Shown here piece after piece: positions 15,804-22,617 of a DNA stretch of 22,617 nucleotides. Position 1 is the stretch's first letter. Every line of letters begins with the position of its first letter. The DNA is from Eggerthellales bacterium UBA948. GTDB taxonomy: Bacteria; Actinomycetota; Coriobacteriia; Coriobacteriales; UBA8131. Under the pieces are notes generated by a model that did no database searches, was not told the origin of the DNA, and saw nothing but the letters and a program-made list of their open reading frames with translations. The position numbers were made by a program, and so were the translations under genes. The stretch lies in assembly GCA_002293265.1 (NCBI GenBank), contig DBCW01000086.1, forward strand, positions 1 through 22,617. Direction: 5' to 3'.

Positions 15804-18518
15804 ATGGCTGGTTTAGTTAGAGATGCAGCAGAGCAAGACGAACAAGCAATTAGAGAAAGAAGTGAGGGAGCAAGCATAAGAGAGCAGATAATGCTTGGCA
15901 CGCTAAAAAATCGTACGGTTGACGAGGATGGCATCACTTGGGTAAAAACCAGATGCTTCTTCTGCAACGCTCATTGTCCGCACTACACGGGTGTTGATGA
16001 GAGTGGCAAGATCGTGGCAATTCTTCCTAACGTAGCGCATGGTGGCATTTTGTGCGAACGCATGGGCGAAGAAGGCAACAAGGCTATACGTTTTCATTAT
16101 CATCCAAAACGTCTTAACCACGTGCTAAAACGCGTTGGCAAACGAGGCGAAGATAAGTTTGTTGAGATTTCTTACGACCAAGGAATCAAAGAGGTTGCCG
16201 AGCGTTTTGCCCAGATCAAAGAAGAGTTTGGAGCTGAGGCTGTTGTCGTGTCTGAAGGCACATATCGCTCTGATCATTTATGGGCTCGTAGCCGCTTTAT
16301 GAACCTCTTTGGCAATCCCGGAAACATCATCGATCCGGGAACAATATGTTGGTGCTGGACATACACTGTAAATATGTCCATGGTAGGTTGGCCTATCGAG
16401 ATGCCTCTGCCTCCCGGAGCGGATCAGGCCGGCACCATCGTGTTGTGGGGTAATCGTCCATACGAAAAACACACACCGCGTGGAGCACTTTGGCAGACTC
16501 TGCTTAGAGCTATGAATCGCGAAGGCGAAGGTGCCAAGATGATCGTAATCGATCCGGTCTGCACCGAAGAGGCTATGACTGCAACCCAATGGCTGCCCAT
16601 CCGCCCCGGTACCGATCTAATTTTGGCTCTGGCATGGTGCAACTATATTATTGAGAACAAACTCTACGATGCAGATTTTCTTAAATATTGGAGTAACTCG
16701 GTCTTTCTTGTACGTGCTGATAACAAAGAAATGCTTCGTGCCTCAGACCTAACAAATGATGGCAAGCAGGAAGACTTCGTAGTCTATGACGCGATCACGC
16801 AAGGTGCCACATGCTGGTGCTCAGATGAGAATCGCTACTATAACGGTGAAGTAGATGCCCAGCTTAGCGGCAACTTTGATCTCACCTTAAAAGACGGCAG
16901 TACCGTTTCTTGTATAACAGCATTTGATGCCATCGCTGAGCGCATGAGTGGATACAGCATCGAAGAAGCCTCGCGCGTTAGCGGCATTGCCAAAAACAAG
17001 ATTCGAGAAGCCGTGCACACCTACGCTACTAATGGTCCGGCCTTCATCAACTGGGGCATTGGCGGCGGTGACCAGCATGGCTACAACTCTACATACCTTG
17101 GTATCGCCAAGACAATGTTGCGCATTCTTACCGGAAACATTGATGTTCCCGGTGGAGAATACATCGGTGATCCGGGCCCGGTCACAGGAGACGGCATCAA
17201 GCACTTCCCGGTTCGCGATGCTGAGTTTGAGCTTTCTGATATCGTTGAAGCGGACGTTCGTCCCAAGTTCCTTGGCTACGACCAGTTTAGGATGATGAGC
17301 TGGAAAGGTTTTGAAATCATCGACAAATGTTATAGAAAGATGTGGGATATACCTCGCCCGCAGCTACATCATATGCTTGTTCCGCCAACGCTTGCTTGGG
17401 ATGCCATCCTTGATGAGAAACCTTACCCGGTTAAGGCCCTGCTTTGCTGGAGTTCAAATCCGCTGGCTTGGGCACCTAACACAAAGCGCGTTTATGAGGC
17501 ACTTAAGGCATTGGACTTTTTAGTTGTAGTTGATTATTGGAAGACTCCTACCGCTGCTTTGGCAGACTATGTGTTCCCTGCAGCTGACTGCCTAGAGCGT
17601 CCACTGGCAACTACACTGGAAGACGGTCTCGACTTCATGATCATTGGTGATCGCGCCGTTGATCCGGAGTTTGATAGACGTATGGACTACGACTTCTTCC
17701 GTGAGTTGGGTTGCGCTTTAGGTCAAGAAGAGCATTGGCCGTGGGAGAATTACGAAGATGTTGTATCGCATAGATTTGAGCGCTACGGGTGGAGCTACGA
17801 AGAAGCCGTTGAGAATGGTGCCTGCTTCCCCAATCCTGTGGAGTTTTACAAGTACGCTAAAGAATTGCCAAACGGACAGATTCGTGGCTTTGCTACGCCA
17901 AGTCGTAAGGCGGAGATCTTTGCAAGCGCAATGCAAGATATGGGCTACGATCCGCTGCCTTATTACCGTGAGCTGCCGGAGACACCTCTTGGAAATCCCG
18001 AGCTTGCCAAAGAATACCCACTGCGCTTGACCATTGGTGGACGCTGGTGCCCAATGTATCACTCCGAGTTTAGAGTTCCCGGCGGCGGCACGCGCTCGAT
18101 GTTTCCGTGGCCTGTAGTGTCCATGCACATATCAGACGCTCGCGAACTAGGTGTGCGCAACGGAGACTGGGTTTGGATCGAGACCCCTCGCGGGCGTATT
18201 CGCCAGATTGCACGCGTAGGTTGGGACATAATCCAAGGCACAGTAATCGCACAGCCAAGCTGGTGGTATCCGGAGCTGCCCGCAGAAGAGCCCTGGAGCC
18301 AGGGAGTATTTGAGAGCAACGGCAACGTGCTTACGGATGATGCCGTAGAAACACTTGACGAGGCTTGTGGTCAATGGGTTTGCCGCGGACTGCTGTGTAA
18401 AATCTATCCTTGCATAGACCCAGCTGATCGCTCCGACAGCGAAGCATCACTCAAAGCCTTTATCAATGGCGATGAGACATACTTCTCAAGCTACTATAAA
18501 AATTTGGCTAACGATTAA
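15804..18518 (+). CDS. Cytoplasmic molybdopterin oxidoreductase without signal peptide (reductase or dehydroxylase type)
   Basis: This is a 904-residue DMSO-reductase-superfamily catalytic subunit. No Tat signal precedes the cluster motif Cys51, Cys54, Cys58, Cys84 (CX2CX3CX25C), so it should stay in the cytoplasm. The loop expected to bind the metal is PGTICWCWTYTVNM, with Cys182 and Cys184 as candidate ligands, unlike the serine enzymes. IVLWGNRPYEKHT, MIVIDPVCTEEAM and WLPIRPGTD mark the cofactor core, and RLTIGGRWCPMYHSEFR with GDWVWIETPRGR the C-terminal dinucleotide domain. No ferredoxin, anchor or chaperone gene adjoins it. Enzymes with this plan include catechol dehydroxylases of gut actinobacteria and the acetylene hydratase/transhydroxylase group; substrate unknown. 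AAGGAG precedes ATG 15804. The gene looks richer in G+C than its neighbours. Confidence 0.85.
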   Translation: MAGLVRDAAEQDEQAIRERSEGASIREQIMLGTLKNRTVDEDGITWVKTRCFFCNAHCPHYTGVDESGKIVAILPNVAHGGILCERMGEEGNKAIRFHYHPKRLNHVLKRVGKRGEDKFVEISYDQGIKEVAERFAQIKEEFGAEAVVVSEGTYRSDHLWARSRFMNLFGNPGNIIDPGTICWCWTYTVNMSMVGWPIEMPLPPGADQAGTIVLWGNRPYEKHTPRGALWQTLLRAMNREGEGAKMIVIDPVCTEEAMTATQWLPIRPGTDLILALAWCNYIIENKLYDADFLKYWSNSVFLVRADNKEMLRASDLTNDGKQEDFVVYDAITQGATCWCSDENRYYNGEVDAQLSGNFDLTLKDGSTVSCITAFDAIAERMSGYSIEEASRVSGIAKNKIREAVHTYATNGPAFINWGIGGGDQHGYNSTYLGIAKTMLRILTGNIDVPGGEYIGDPGPVTGDGIKHFPVRDAEFELSDIVEADVRPKFLGYDQFRMMSWKGFEIIDKCYRKMWDIPRPQLHHMLVPPTLAWDAILDEKPYPVKALLCWSSNPLAWAPNTKRVYEALKALDFLVVVDYWKTPTAALADYVFPAADCLERPLATTLEDGLDFMIIGDRAVDPEFDRRMDYDFFRELGCALGQEEHWPWENYEDVVSHRFERYGWSYEEAVENGACFPNPVEFYKYAKELPNGQIRGFATPSRKAEIFASAMQDMGYDPLPYYRELPETPLGNPELAKEYPLRLTIGGRWCPMYHSEFRVPGGGTRSMFPWPVVSMHISDARELGVRNGDWVWIETPRGRIRQIARVGWDIIQGTVIAQPSWWYPELPAEEPWSQGVFESNGNVLTDDAVETLDEACGQWVCRGLLCKIYPCIDPADRSDSEASLKAFINGDETYFSSYYKNLAND

Positions 18519-18568
18519 CCGATATACAATCTGAGGCTGAGCCACTGCTATTGAGCTGCAAGTGTCAC

Positions 18569-18602
18569 AACAATCCGGAGGCAACGTTTGCTCCGGATTG
18601 TT
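18569..18602 (+). terminator. Rho-independent-like terminator after the cytoplasmic molybdoenzyme
   Basis: AACAATCCGGAG at 18569-18580 is the exact reverse complement of 18591-18602, with a 10-nt loop, followed by an AT-rich stretch. It begins 50 bp after the stop codon and closes a single-gene transcript. Confidence 0.8.
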
Positions 18603-18615
18603 ATATTTATGTAAC

Positions 18616-18676
18616 AGAGGATAACACTCCTCCGTCCCCCTGTTATCCTCTTCTGTTATCCATCCCCCTGTTATCC
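18616..18676. repeat. TGTTATCC repeat cluster with an 11-bp hairpin
   Basis: AGAGGATAACA (18616-18626) pairs perfectly with TGTTATCCTCT (18641-18651). TGTTATCC recurs at 18641, 18654 and 18669, and TCCCCCTGTTATCC occurs twice, at 18635-18648 and 18663-18676. The element follows the terminator and lies about 270 bp ahead of the radical SAM genes. From 18677 to 18949 I see only short palindromes (such as TATAGT/ACTATA at 18811-18824) and no convincing gene. Confidence 0.65.
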
Positions 18677-18949
18677 CAAGCTAGCAACTACACGTAACGC
18701 TTTCAATATTCAAAACAATGCATATACACAGAGGAACATTCGGAAAAATCGCAGAATTATATCTGTTTACAAGTCTGTATGTTCCATTCAAACTGTTCGT
18801 AGCTAATGGATATAGTCTACTATAGGTCAATAGCCAATATAAGTAATTAAACTTATAAAGAGTTGTATATAACTGAATGTACAGTTGCAATAGCTATACA
18901 AAGAAAGCTTTATGCGACATATGTGCAGGACATAACAAGAAAGGAAGCT

Positions 18950-19633
18950 ATGGAAAACAAGACAGTTGACACCTCTTCCTACAAACGATCCTATTATAAT
19001 CTCATGACTTATGTGCCGGAAGAAAATGCGTATGTTTTATACAACACCTTTCACCAATCCCTTACGGTGTTATCACCTGAGGAAAAATCCTTATACGAGA
19101 GGGTCGAAAACCTGAGTCCAATAGAACTTGAGGACGCAACAATACAAGAGCTCGCGCTCCAAGGTTTCATTCTCGAAAACCCTCAAAGTGATGCGGACTA
19201 TCTGCGTTATCAGCATAATCGTTATAAGTTCAACGACCGTGTTTTTGAGTTGCTTATCATGCCAACCATGGAGTGCAATTTTAACTGCGCGTATTGCTCA
19301 ATGACACGCAGCGAGCAAGGTGTTGATTTTGTGGTTGATTCTGTTCTCTATCATGGGCAAACCTCAGAAGCAGTAATTAGAACCGGTGAGGTAGAGCTGC
19401 ATTTTAGCTTTGGTAATGACACTCAGCTTGCTGTGGGAGACATCGTGCATATAGCCATTGACTCCCGGAAATATTGTTTTTTGAGACATAACCCTACACT
19501 TATGAACTCTATGCTTGTACCACGACTAACGCACCGTATAAAGGAATACTATGAAGCAGTCATATTACAACATTTTTGTTCCCACACACGAAGGTGGAGT
19601 CCTTTACAACACGCTCAGCCAAAGCTTGGTTGA
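18950..19633 (+). pseudogene. Truncated radical SAM gene fused in frame to an ABC-ATPase TOBE-like tail
   Basis: The open frame has 227 codons from ATG 18950, which AAGGAA precedes by 3 nt. Residues 1-120 are the start of a radical SAM protein related to the next gene: both share LYNT, the exact octamer LRYQHNRY, and the cluster motif, here CNFNCAYC (Cys109, 113, 116). After about residue 124 the match stops, and VDFVVDSVLYHGQTSEAVIR plus LAVGDIVHIAIDS resemble the TOBE domain that ends ABC transporter ATPases. The radical SAM barrel and any C-terminal cluster domain are absent, so the enzyme cannot work. The frame overlaps the next gene by 83 bp, so its tail is probably meaningless. Fusion by deletion is my inference; the TOBE call is moderate. 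Confidence 0.62.
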
Positions 19634-20882
19634 ACTTACCTGTGAAGAGGTGCGCTCTCTGGACAATTTAGACAACTGCGACGATGAAGCGCTGCTTGCC
19701 GGACTTATAGCAGAGCAATTTATTCTTGATGACCCGGAAGTTGAGGCGGAATACCTTCGCTACCAACACAATCGCTATGCAAACAACAATCATCTGTTTG
19801 AGCTGACAATATCCCCATCGCAGCAATGTAACTTTGACTGTGTGTATTGTTATGTTCTCAAGCGCGAGAGTGTCATGACAGAGGCCACCCAGGATAACAT
19901 CATGAGATTTATTGCCTACAACTACGAGCAAGCGCCTTTCAAGAAGTTGAGAATAAACTGGTACGGCGGCGAGCCTTTGTTATGTATTGAAGTGATTGAG
20001 AGGCTCAGCGCTCAAATCATAAACTTTTGTGAAGAAAATGGGATCATCCATCTTGGTCATATTCTCTCCAACGGTTCTTTAGCAGATGAAGACATGAGTA
20101 AACGCATTGCAAAGAAATGCGGTATTACCTCAGTAATGATAACGCTTAGCGGAAAGCACGATGATCATGATTATCAGAGGTGTGAAAAGAGTGGTGCTAA
20201 ATGCTATGAGCGTATAATAGAAAATGTTGATCATATGCTGGACGAAGGCATCATTGTTCACACAAACTATGTGGCAAACAAGAACAATCAAGCAAGCAGC
20301 CTCGAATCCGTAAGTGACCTATGTAAGAAAAAGGGCGTAGTTACTCGCTATACTTCTACGGGGCGTTTTGATAAAGAGCATATCTATCTGAAAGATGAAA
20401 AAAACACTGAGCTTGAACCTTTCTCTGATCAAGAAAGTGCTGAGTTTTATCGAGAGTTTCTCAAACGCCAAAATTTGTCATCCAAAGAATATGCTGAGGT
20501 TTTGCAGCCAAAACGATTGTTTTGTGCCGCTTGGGTCACTAGAAGTTTTTTCATAGATGACTTGGGTAATGTAAGTGCATGTATGATAGATATGGACTAC
20601 CCTGAGGAGCGCATGCTCTTCAACATTAACGATTGGGATCCGGACAACCATCTCAGCTTTAAACATGATCGTCTGGTTATGTTTGCAAACCTAAATCCAC
20701 TCGACAATGAAGACTGTCGCAAATGTAAAATATATCCAATTTGTCGTGGCGGATGTGCTCTGAAATGGTTTGATAAAAAGCTTGGCAAGTGTGCAAACTC
20801 CGGATATCTCAATCTTTGCATAGATGATATCGTTCTCGATTATTATTACGCGCTCAAAGCAGAGAGTGTCATAGGGATATAA
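19551..20882 (+). CDS. Radical SAM/SPASM-domain protein (peptide- or protein-maturase type)
   Basis: The 443-residue product is a complete radical SAM enzyme. An N-terminal 80-residue domain (YYNIFVPTHEGGVLYNTLSQ onward) resembles the peptide-recognition lead-in of RiPP maturases. The SAM-binding cluster is CNFDCVYC (Cys93, 97, 100), and INWYGGEPLL is the following GGE motif. The C-terminus is cysteine-rich (ACMID, DCRKCKIYPICRGGC, KCANSG), as in SPASM domains that hold extra iron-sulfur clusters. Such enzymes modify peptides or activate other enzymes, for example sulfatases. AAGGA lies 5 nt before the ATG. No convincing precursor peptide gene or sulfatase is visible nearby, so the substrate is open. 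It is the intact member of a tandem pair. Confidence 0.85.
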   Translation: MKQSYYNIFVPTHEGGVLYNTLSQSLVELTCEEVRSLDNLDNCDDEALLAGLIAEQFILDDPEVEAEYLRYQHNRYANNNHLFELTISPSQQCNFDCVYCYVLKRESVMTEATQDNIMRFIAYNYEQAPFKKLRINWYGGEPLLCIEVIERLSAQIINFCEENGIIHLGHILSNGSLADEDMSKRIAKKCGITSVMITLSGKHDDHDYQRCEKSGAKCYERIIENVDHMLDEGIIVHTNYVANKNNQASSLESVSDLCKKKGVVTRYTSTGRFDKEHIYLKDEKNTELEPFSDQESAEFYREFLKRQNLSSKEYAEVLQPKRLFCAAWVTRSFFIDDLGNVSACMIDMDYPEERMLFNINDWDPDNHLSFKHDRLVMFANLNPLDNEDCRKCKIYPICRGGCALKWFDKKLGKCANSGYLNLCIDDIVLDYYYALKAESVIGI

Positions 20883-20924
20883 AACTTGACACACTGACAC
20901 CAACTATTTAGCTTATTTTTAAAA

Positions 20925-21155
20925 CTACCAGAATTTTGACGGTCCCAAGTAAGTGTTCCAGCCTTCTGTAACAAAGTTCTCGCGCACTTGCTCAACACTT
21001 TTGCCGCGTCCTACCGAACTTTCGGTCTCGTTGCTGTCGTCACGCGGGTTGGTGCCAACTTCGGCCCACGTAAGGTTTTCATTGCCAAAGCGGATGTCCA
21101 TTCCCGAAGCCAAGCGCATTACGTTGCGGTAAACACGGTATTTAGATAATGCCCA
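20925..21155 (-). pseudogene. C-terminal remnant of an unrecognised protein
   Basis: A minus-strand frame of about 76 codons runs from just after an in-frame TAA to a TAG at 20925. It reads as ordinary protein (KYRVYRNVMRLASGMDIRFG, WAEVGTNPRDDSNETESSVG, ENFVTEGWNTYLGPSKFW). The only start is an internal ATG without a ribosome-binding site, so it looks like the tail of a gene whose front was lost. I do not recognise the family. The remaining spacer up to 21235 holds nothing else clear. Confidence 0.4.
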
Positions 21156-21235
21156 TTAATTGACATGCGCATTTATTATACAATGGCTATCATACGTATT
21201 GCTATTATGCAGAAACCTGAATAAATGGAGACATT

Positions 21236-22543
21236 ATGAAAGAGCAGGACGAGAGTCGTGCCGATATAAGTAGACGTCAGTTTATTAAAGTATCTGGCGT
21301 TATCGGCATAGGCGCTTTGAGTGGGGCAGGATTAGTTGGTTGCGGTGGCTCGGGAGGTGCAGCCACTACATCAGGCTCAGACAGTGCAAAAGTAGAGTTT
21401 GATGTAAATGATTGGGATTCAGTCTTAGCGGCAGCAAAAGGCAAAACAGTCAATTTCCATCAGGCCGGTACCGATGCTGTTATGAACGAGTGGCTTAACA
21501 CGATAGTCAAAGATGCCGTTGCAAAGTACGATGTTGGCTGGAACTACACACCAGCAACAAATACTGTAGATATAGTTAATCTGGTATCTTCTGAAATGAC
21601 TGCCGGTAAAACGGAGAACGGCTCTGTCGACTTCATGTGGGTAAACGGTGAGAACTTCTACTCAATGAAAGAGAATGGCTATTGGTTTGGGCCATTTCTT
21701 GAAAGTCTTCCCAATATCAAGTATTGCGACCCCAATGACGTAAACCTTACTATCGACTGCGGCGTGGAGATTGAGGGTCTAGAGGCTCCATACCAAGCAA
21801 CTTACGGCTCATTTTGGGCAAACACAGATATCATCCCAACATCTGATCTGCCGGAAAATCCTGATGAGTTTATGGAAATGGCAAAGAAATATCCCGGACA
21901 ATTCATTTACCCGGAGCCCGGCAATTGGGATGGTACTTACTTTGCTGGCACCATGATCGCAGGAGTATGCGGCAAAGATGTTTGGGATCGTATAAACAGA
22001 GAGGCCTTTAAGAAAGAAGAGTTAAAATTGCTCATCGAGCCCGCGCTGCAGTACTTGCGAGATCTCAATCCTTATCTGCGGAACCAAGGAACTTCATTTC
22101 CTTCAAACGGCTCAATTGCCATTCAGTTATTTGCCGATAAAGAAATTGCTTGTTGCTATAGCTCAACCATGCCAAAATCTATGATTGAAGCCGGAACGGT
22201 TCCGACCAGCACCAAGCCTTTCTTCTTAAAGACCGGAGTCCTTCATGACTTCTGGTACATGGCGATACCCAAAAATGCTACAAATCCGGCAGCAGCAATG
22301 GTTGCCATCAACGCCATAATGGATCCGGCAATTCAGATATCGCAGTTCCAAAAAGTTGGCTATTATCCATTCACTCCATATGAGCTTATGGAAGATGAGC
22401 AAAAGGCTGAATACGATAAGATTGACTGGAGCGTTGGTCTTTTGAACCCTGTAGACATGTTGCCGTATACCATCCCTCAGGCAAACGGCCAAAACAACGA
22501 CCTTATCGAAGAGATTTGGGCTGAAGAAGTTTTGAATAAATAG
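21236..22543 (+). CDS. ABC transporter substrate-binding lipoprotein, YnjB-like
   Basis: The product has 435 residues. The N-terminus holds a twin-arginine motif (SRRQFIKVSG), a hydrophobic stretch and a lipobox LVGC, so it is likely exported folded and lipid-anchored outside the cell. The mature part fits the YnjB-type branch of solute-binding proteins: GKTVNFHQAGTDAVMNEWLN, VDFMWVNGENFYSMKENGYW, FGPFLESLPN and later FWYMAIPKNATNPAAAM. In that family the partner genes encode a permease and an ATPase; none is in the window after this gene, though a TOBE-like ATPase tail lies upstream at about 19323. Its ligand is unknown. ATG 21236 follows GGAGACATT. A terminator-like hairpin closes the transcript. 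Confidence 0.83.
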   Translation: MKEQDESRADISRRQFIKVSGVIGIGALSGAGLVGCGGSGGAATTSGSDSAKVEFDVNDWDSVLAAAKGKTVNFHQAGTDAVMNEWLNTIVKDAVAKYDVGWNYTPATNTVDIVNLVSSEMTAGKTENGSVDFMWVNGENFYSMKENGYWFGPFLESLPNIKYCDPNDVNLTIDCGVEIEGLEAPYQATYGSFWANTDIIPTSDLPENPDEFMEMAKKYPGQFIYPEPGNWDGTYFAGTMIAGVCGKDVWDRINREAFKKEELKLLIEPALQYLRDLNPYLRNQGTSFPSNGSIAIQLFADKEIACCYSSTMPKSMIEAGTVPTSTKPFFLKTGVLHDFWYMAIPKNATNPAAAMVAINAIMDPAIQISQFQKVGYYPFTPYELMEDEQKAEYDKIDWSVGLLNPVDMLPYTIPQANGQNNDLIEEIWAEEVLNK

Positions 22544-22584
22544 GGCTCATCAATCTTTACTTGCAGCGTAAATTCTATGTAAAC

Positions 22585-22617
22585 CGGCTCGTTGTGTTTT
22601 AATGGCACAACGAGCCG
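22585..22617 (+). terminator. 12-bp hairpin after the substrate-binding protein gene
   Basis: CGGCTCGTTGTG at 22585-22596 pairs perfectly with 22606-22617 around a 9-nt loop. The window ends at the last paired base, so a following T-run cannot be seen. It begins 42 bp after the stop codon. Confidence 0.72.

Noticed and set aside
17718..18374. Several overlapping frames opposite the cytoplasmic molybdoenzyme gene
   Set aside because: They are antisense shadows of a long, well-matched coding sequence.
18719..18826. 35-codon frame (MHIHRGTFGK...) as a precursor peptide for the radical SAM enzyme
   Set aside because: It has no ribosome-binding site, no core-like repeats and lies over 100 bp from the next gene with palindromes between.
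21160..21190. Promoter with TTGACA for the substrate-binding protein gene
   Set aside because: A perfect -35 is present, but no acceptable -10 lies 16-18 bp downstream.

Overview
The window looks like a chromosomal segment from an anaerobic actinobacterium of the class Coriobacteriia, most likely near the Eggerthellaceae. Three things point there: two separate DMSO-reductase-type molybdoenzymes, a LuxR regulator with a long multi-pass membrane N-terminus, and a Gram-positive sortase (LPXTG) surface protein. This placement is inferred from gene content, not from a marker gene. Base composition is moderate, and Shine-Dalgarno sequences in front of most genes are strong, which let me move several starts inward.

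Region 1 (1-6958) is a respiratory block. On the minus strand, an NrfD/PsrC-type membrane anchor, a YtrA-type GntR regulator and an SPFH/stomatin-like gene (cut by the window edge) read as one operon. Divergent from it on the plus strand is a Tat-exported molybdopterin oxidoreductase, its four-cluster ferredoxin subunit, a TorD-type chaperone and a ferric-reductase-like heme membrane protein. The oxidoreductase operon has no anchor gene of its own, so the divergent NrfD protein is the obvious candidate anchor. A perfect 15-bp hairpin separates the two structural subunits from the chaperone.

Region 2 (6997-13979) is an accessory island of AAA-type ATPases with unclear roles. It holds three intact ATPase genes, a 5'-truncated fourth, two fossil fragments of another copy, an LPXTG lectin-like adhesin, and the frameshifted 5' end of a membrane protein. 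Two intact ATPases have conspicuous repeats in their leaders: four 17-bp direct repeats with a 33-34 bp period, and two copies of a TCAGCTAAAT-N17-ATTTAGCTGA dyad that bracket a promoter. The third intact ATPase lies between fossil pieces of another ATPase whose order matches the intact copy, so it seems to have landed inside an older gene.

Region 3 (13980-18602) pairs a membrane LuxR regulator with a divergent, signal-less molybdoenzyme with no electron-transfer partner gene beside it. A 60-bp dyad sits between them and a clean terminator follows the enzyme. A sensor controlling a substrate-induced cytoplasmic reductase or dehydroxylase is the simplest reading.

Region 4 (18603-22617) has a repeat-rich intergenic stretch, a tandem pair of radical SAM genes, a decayed gene tail, and a Tat/lipobox YnjB-like ABC substrate-binding protein followed by a terminator at the window end. 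The first radical SAM gene breaks off just after its CxxxCxxC motif and continues as what looks like the TOBE tail of an ABC ATPase.
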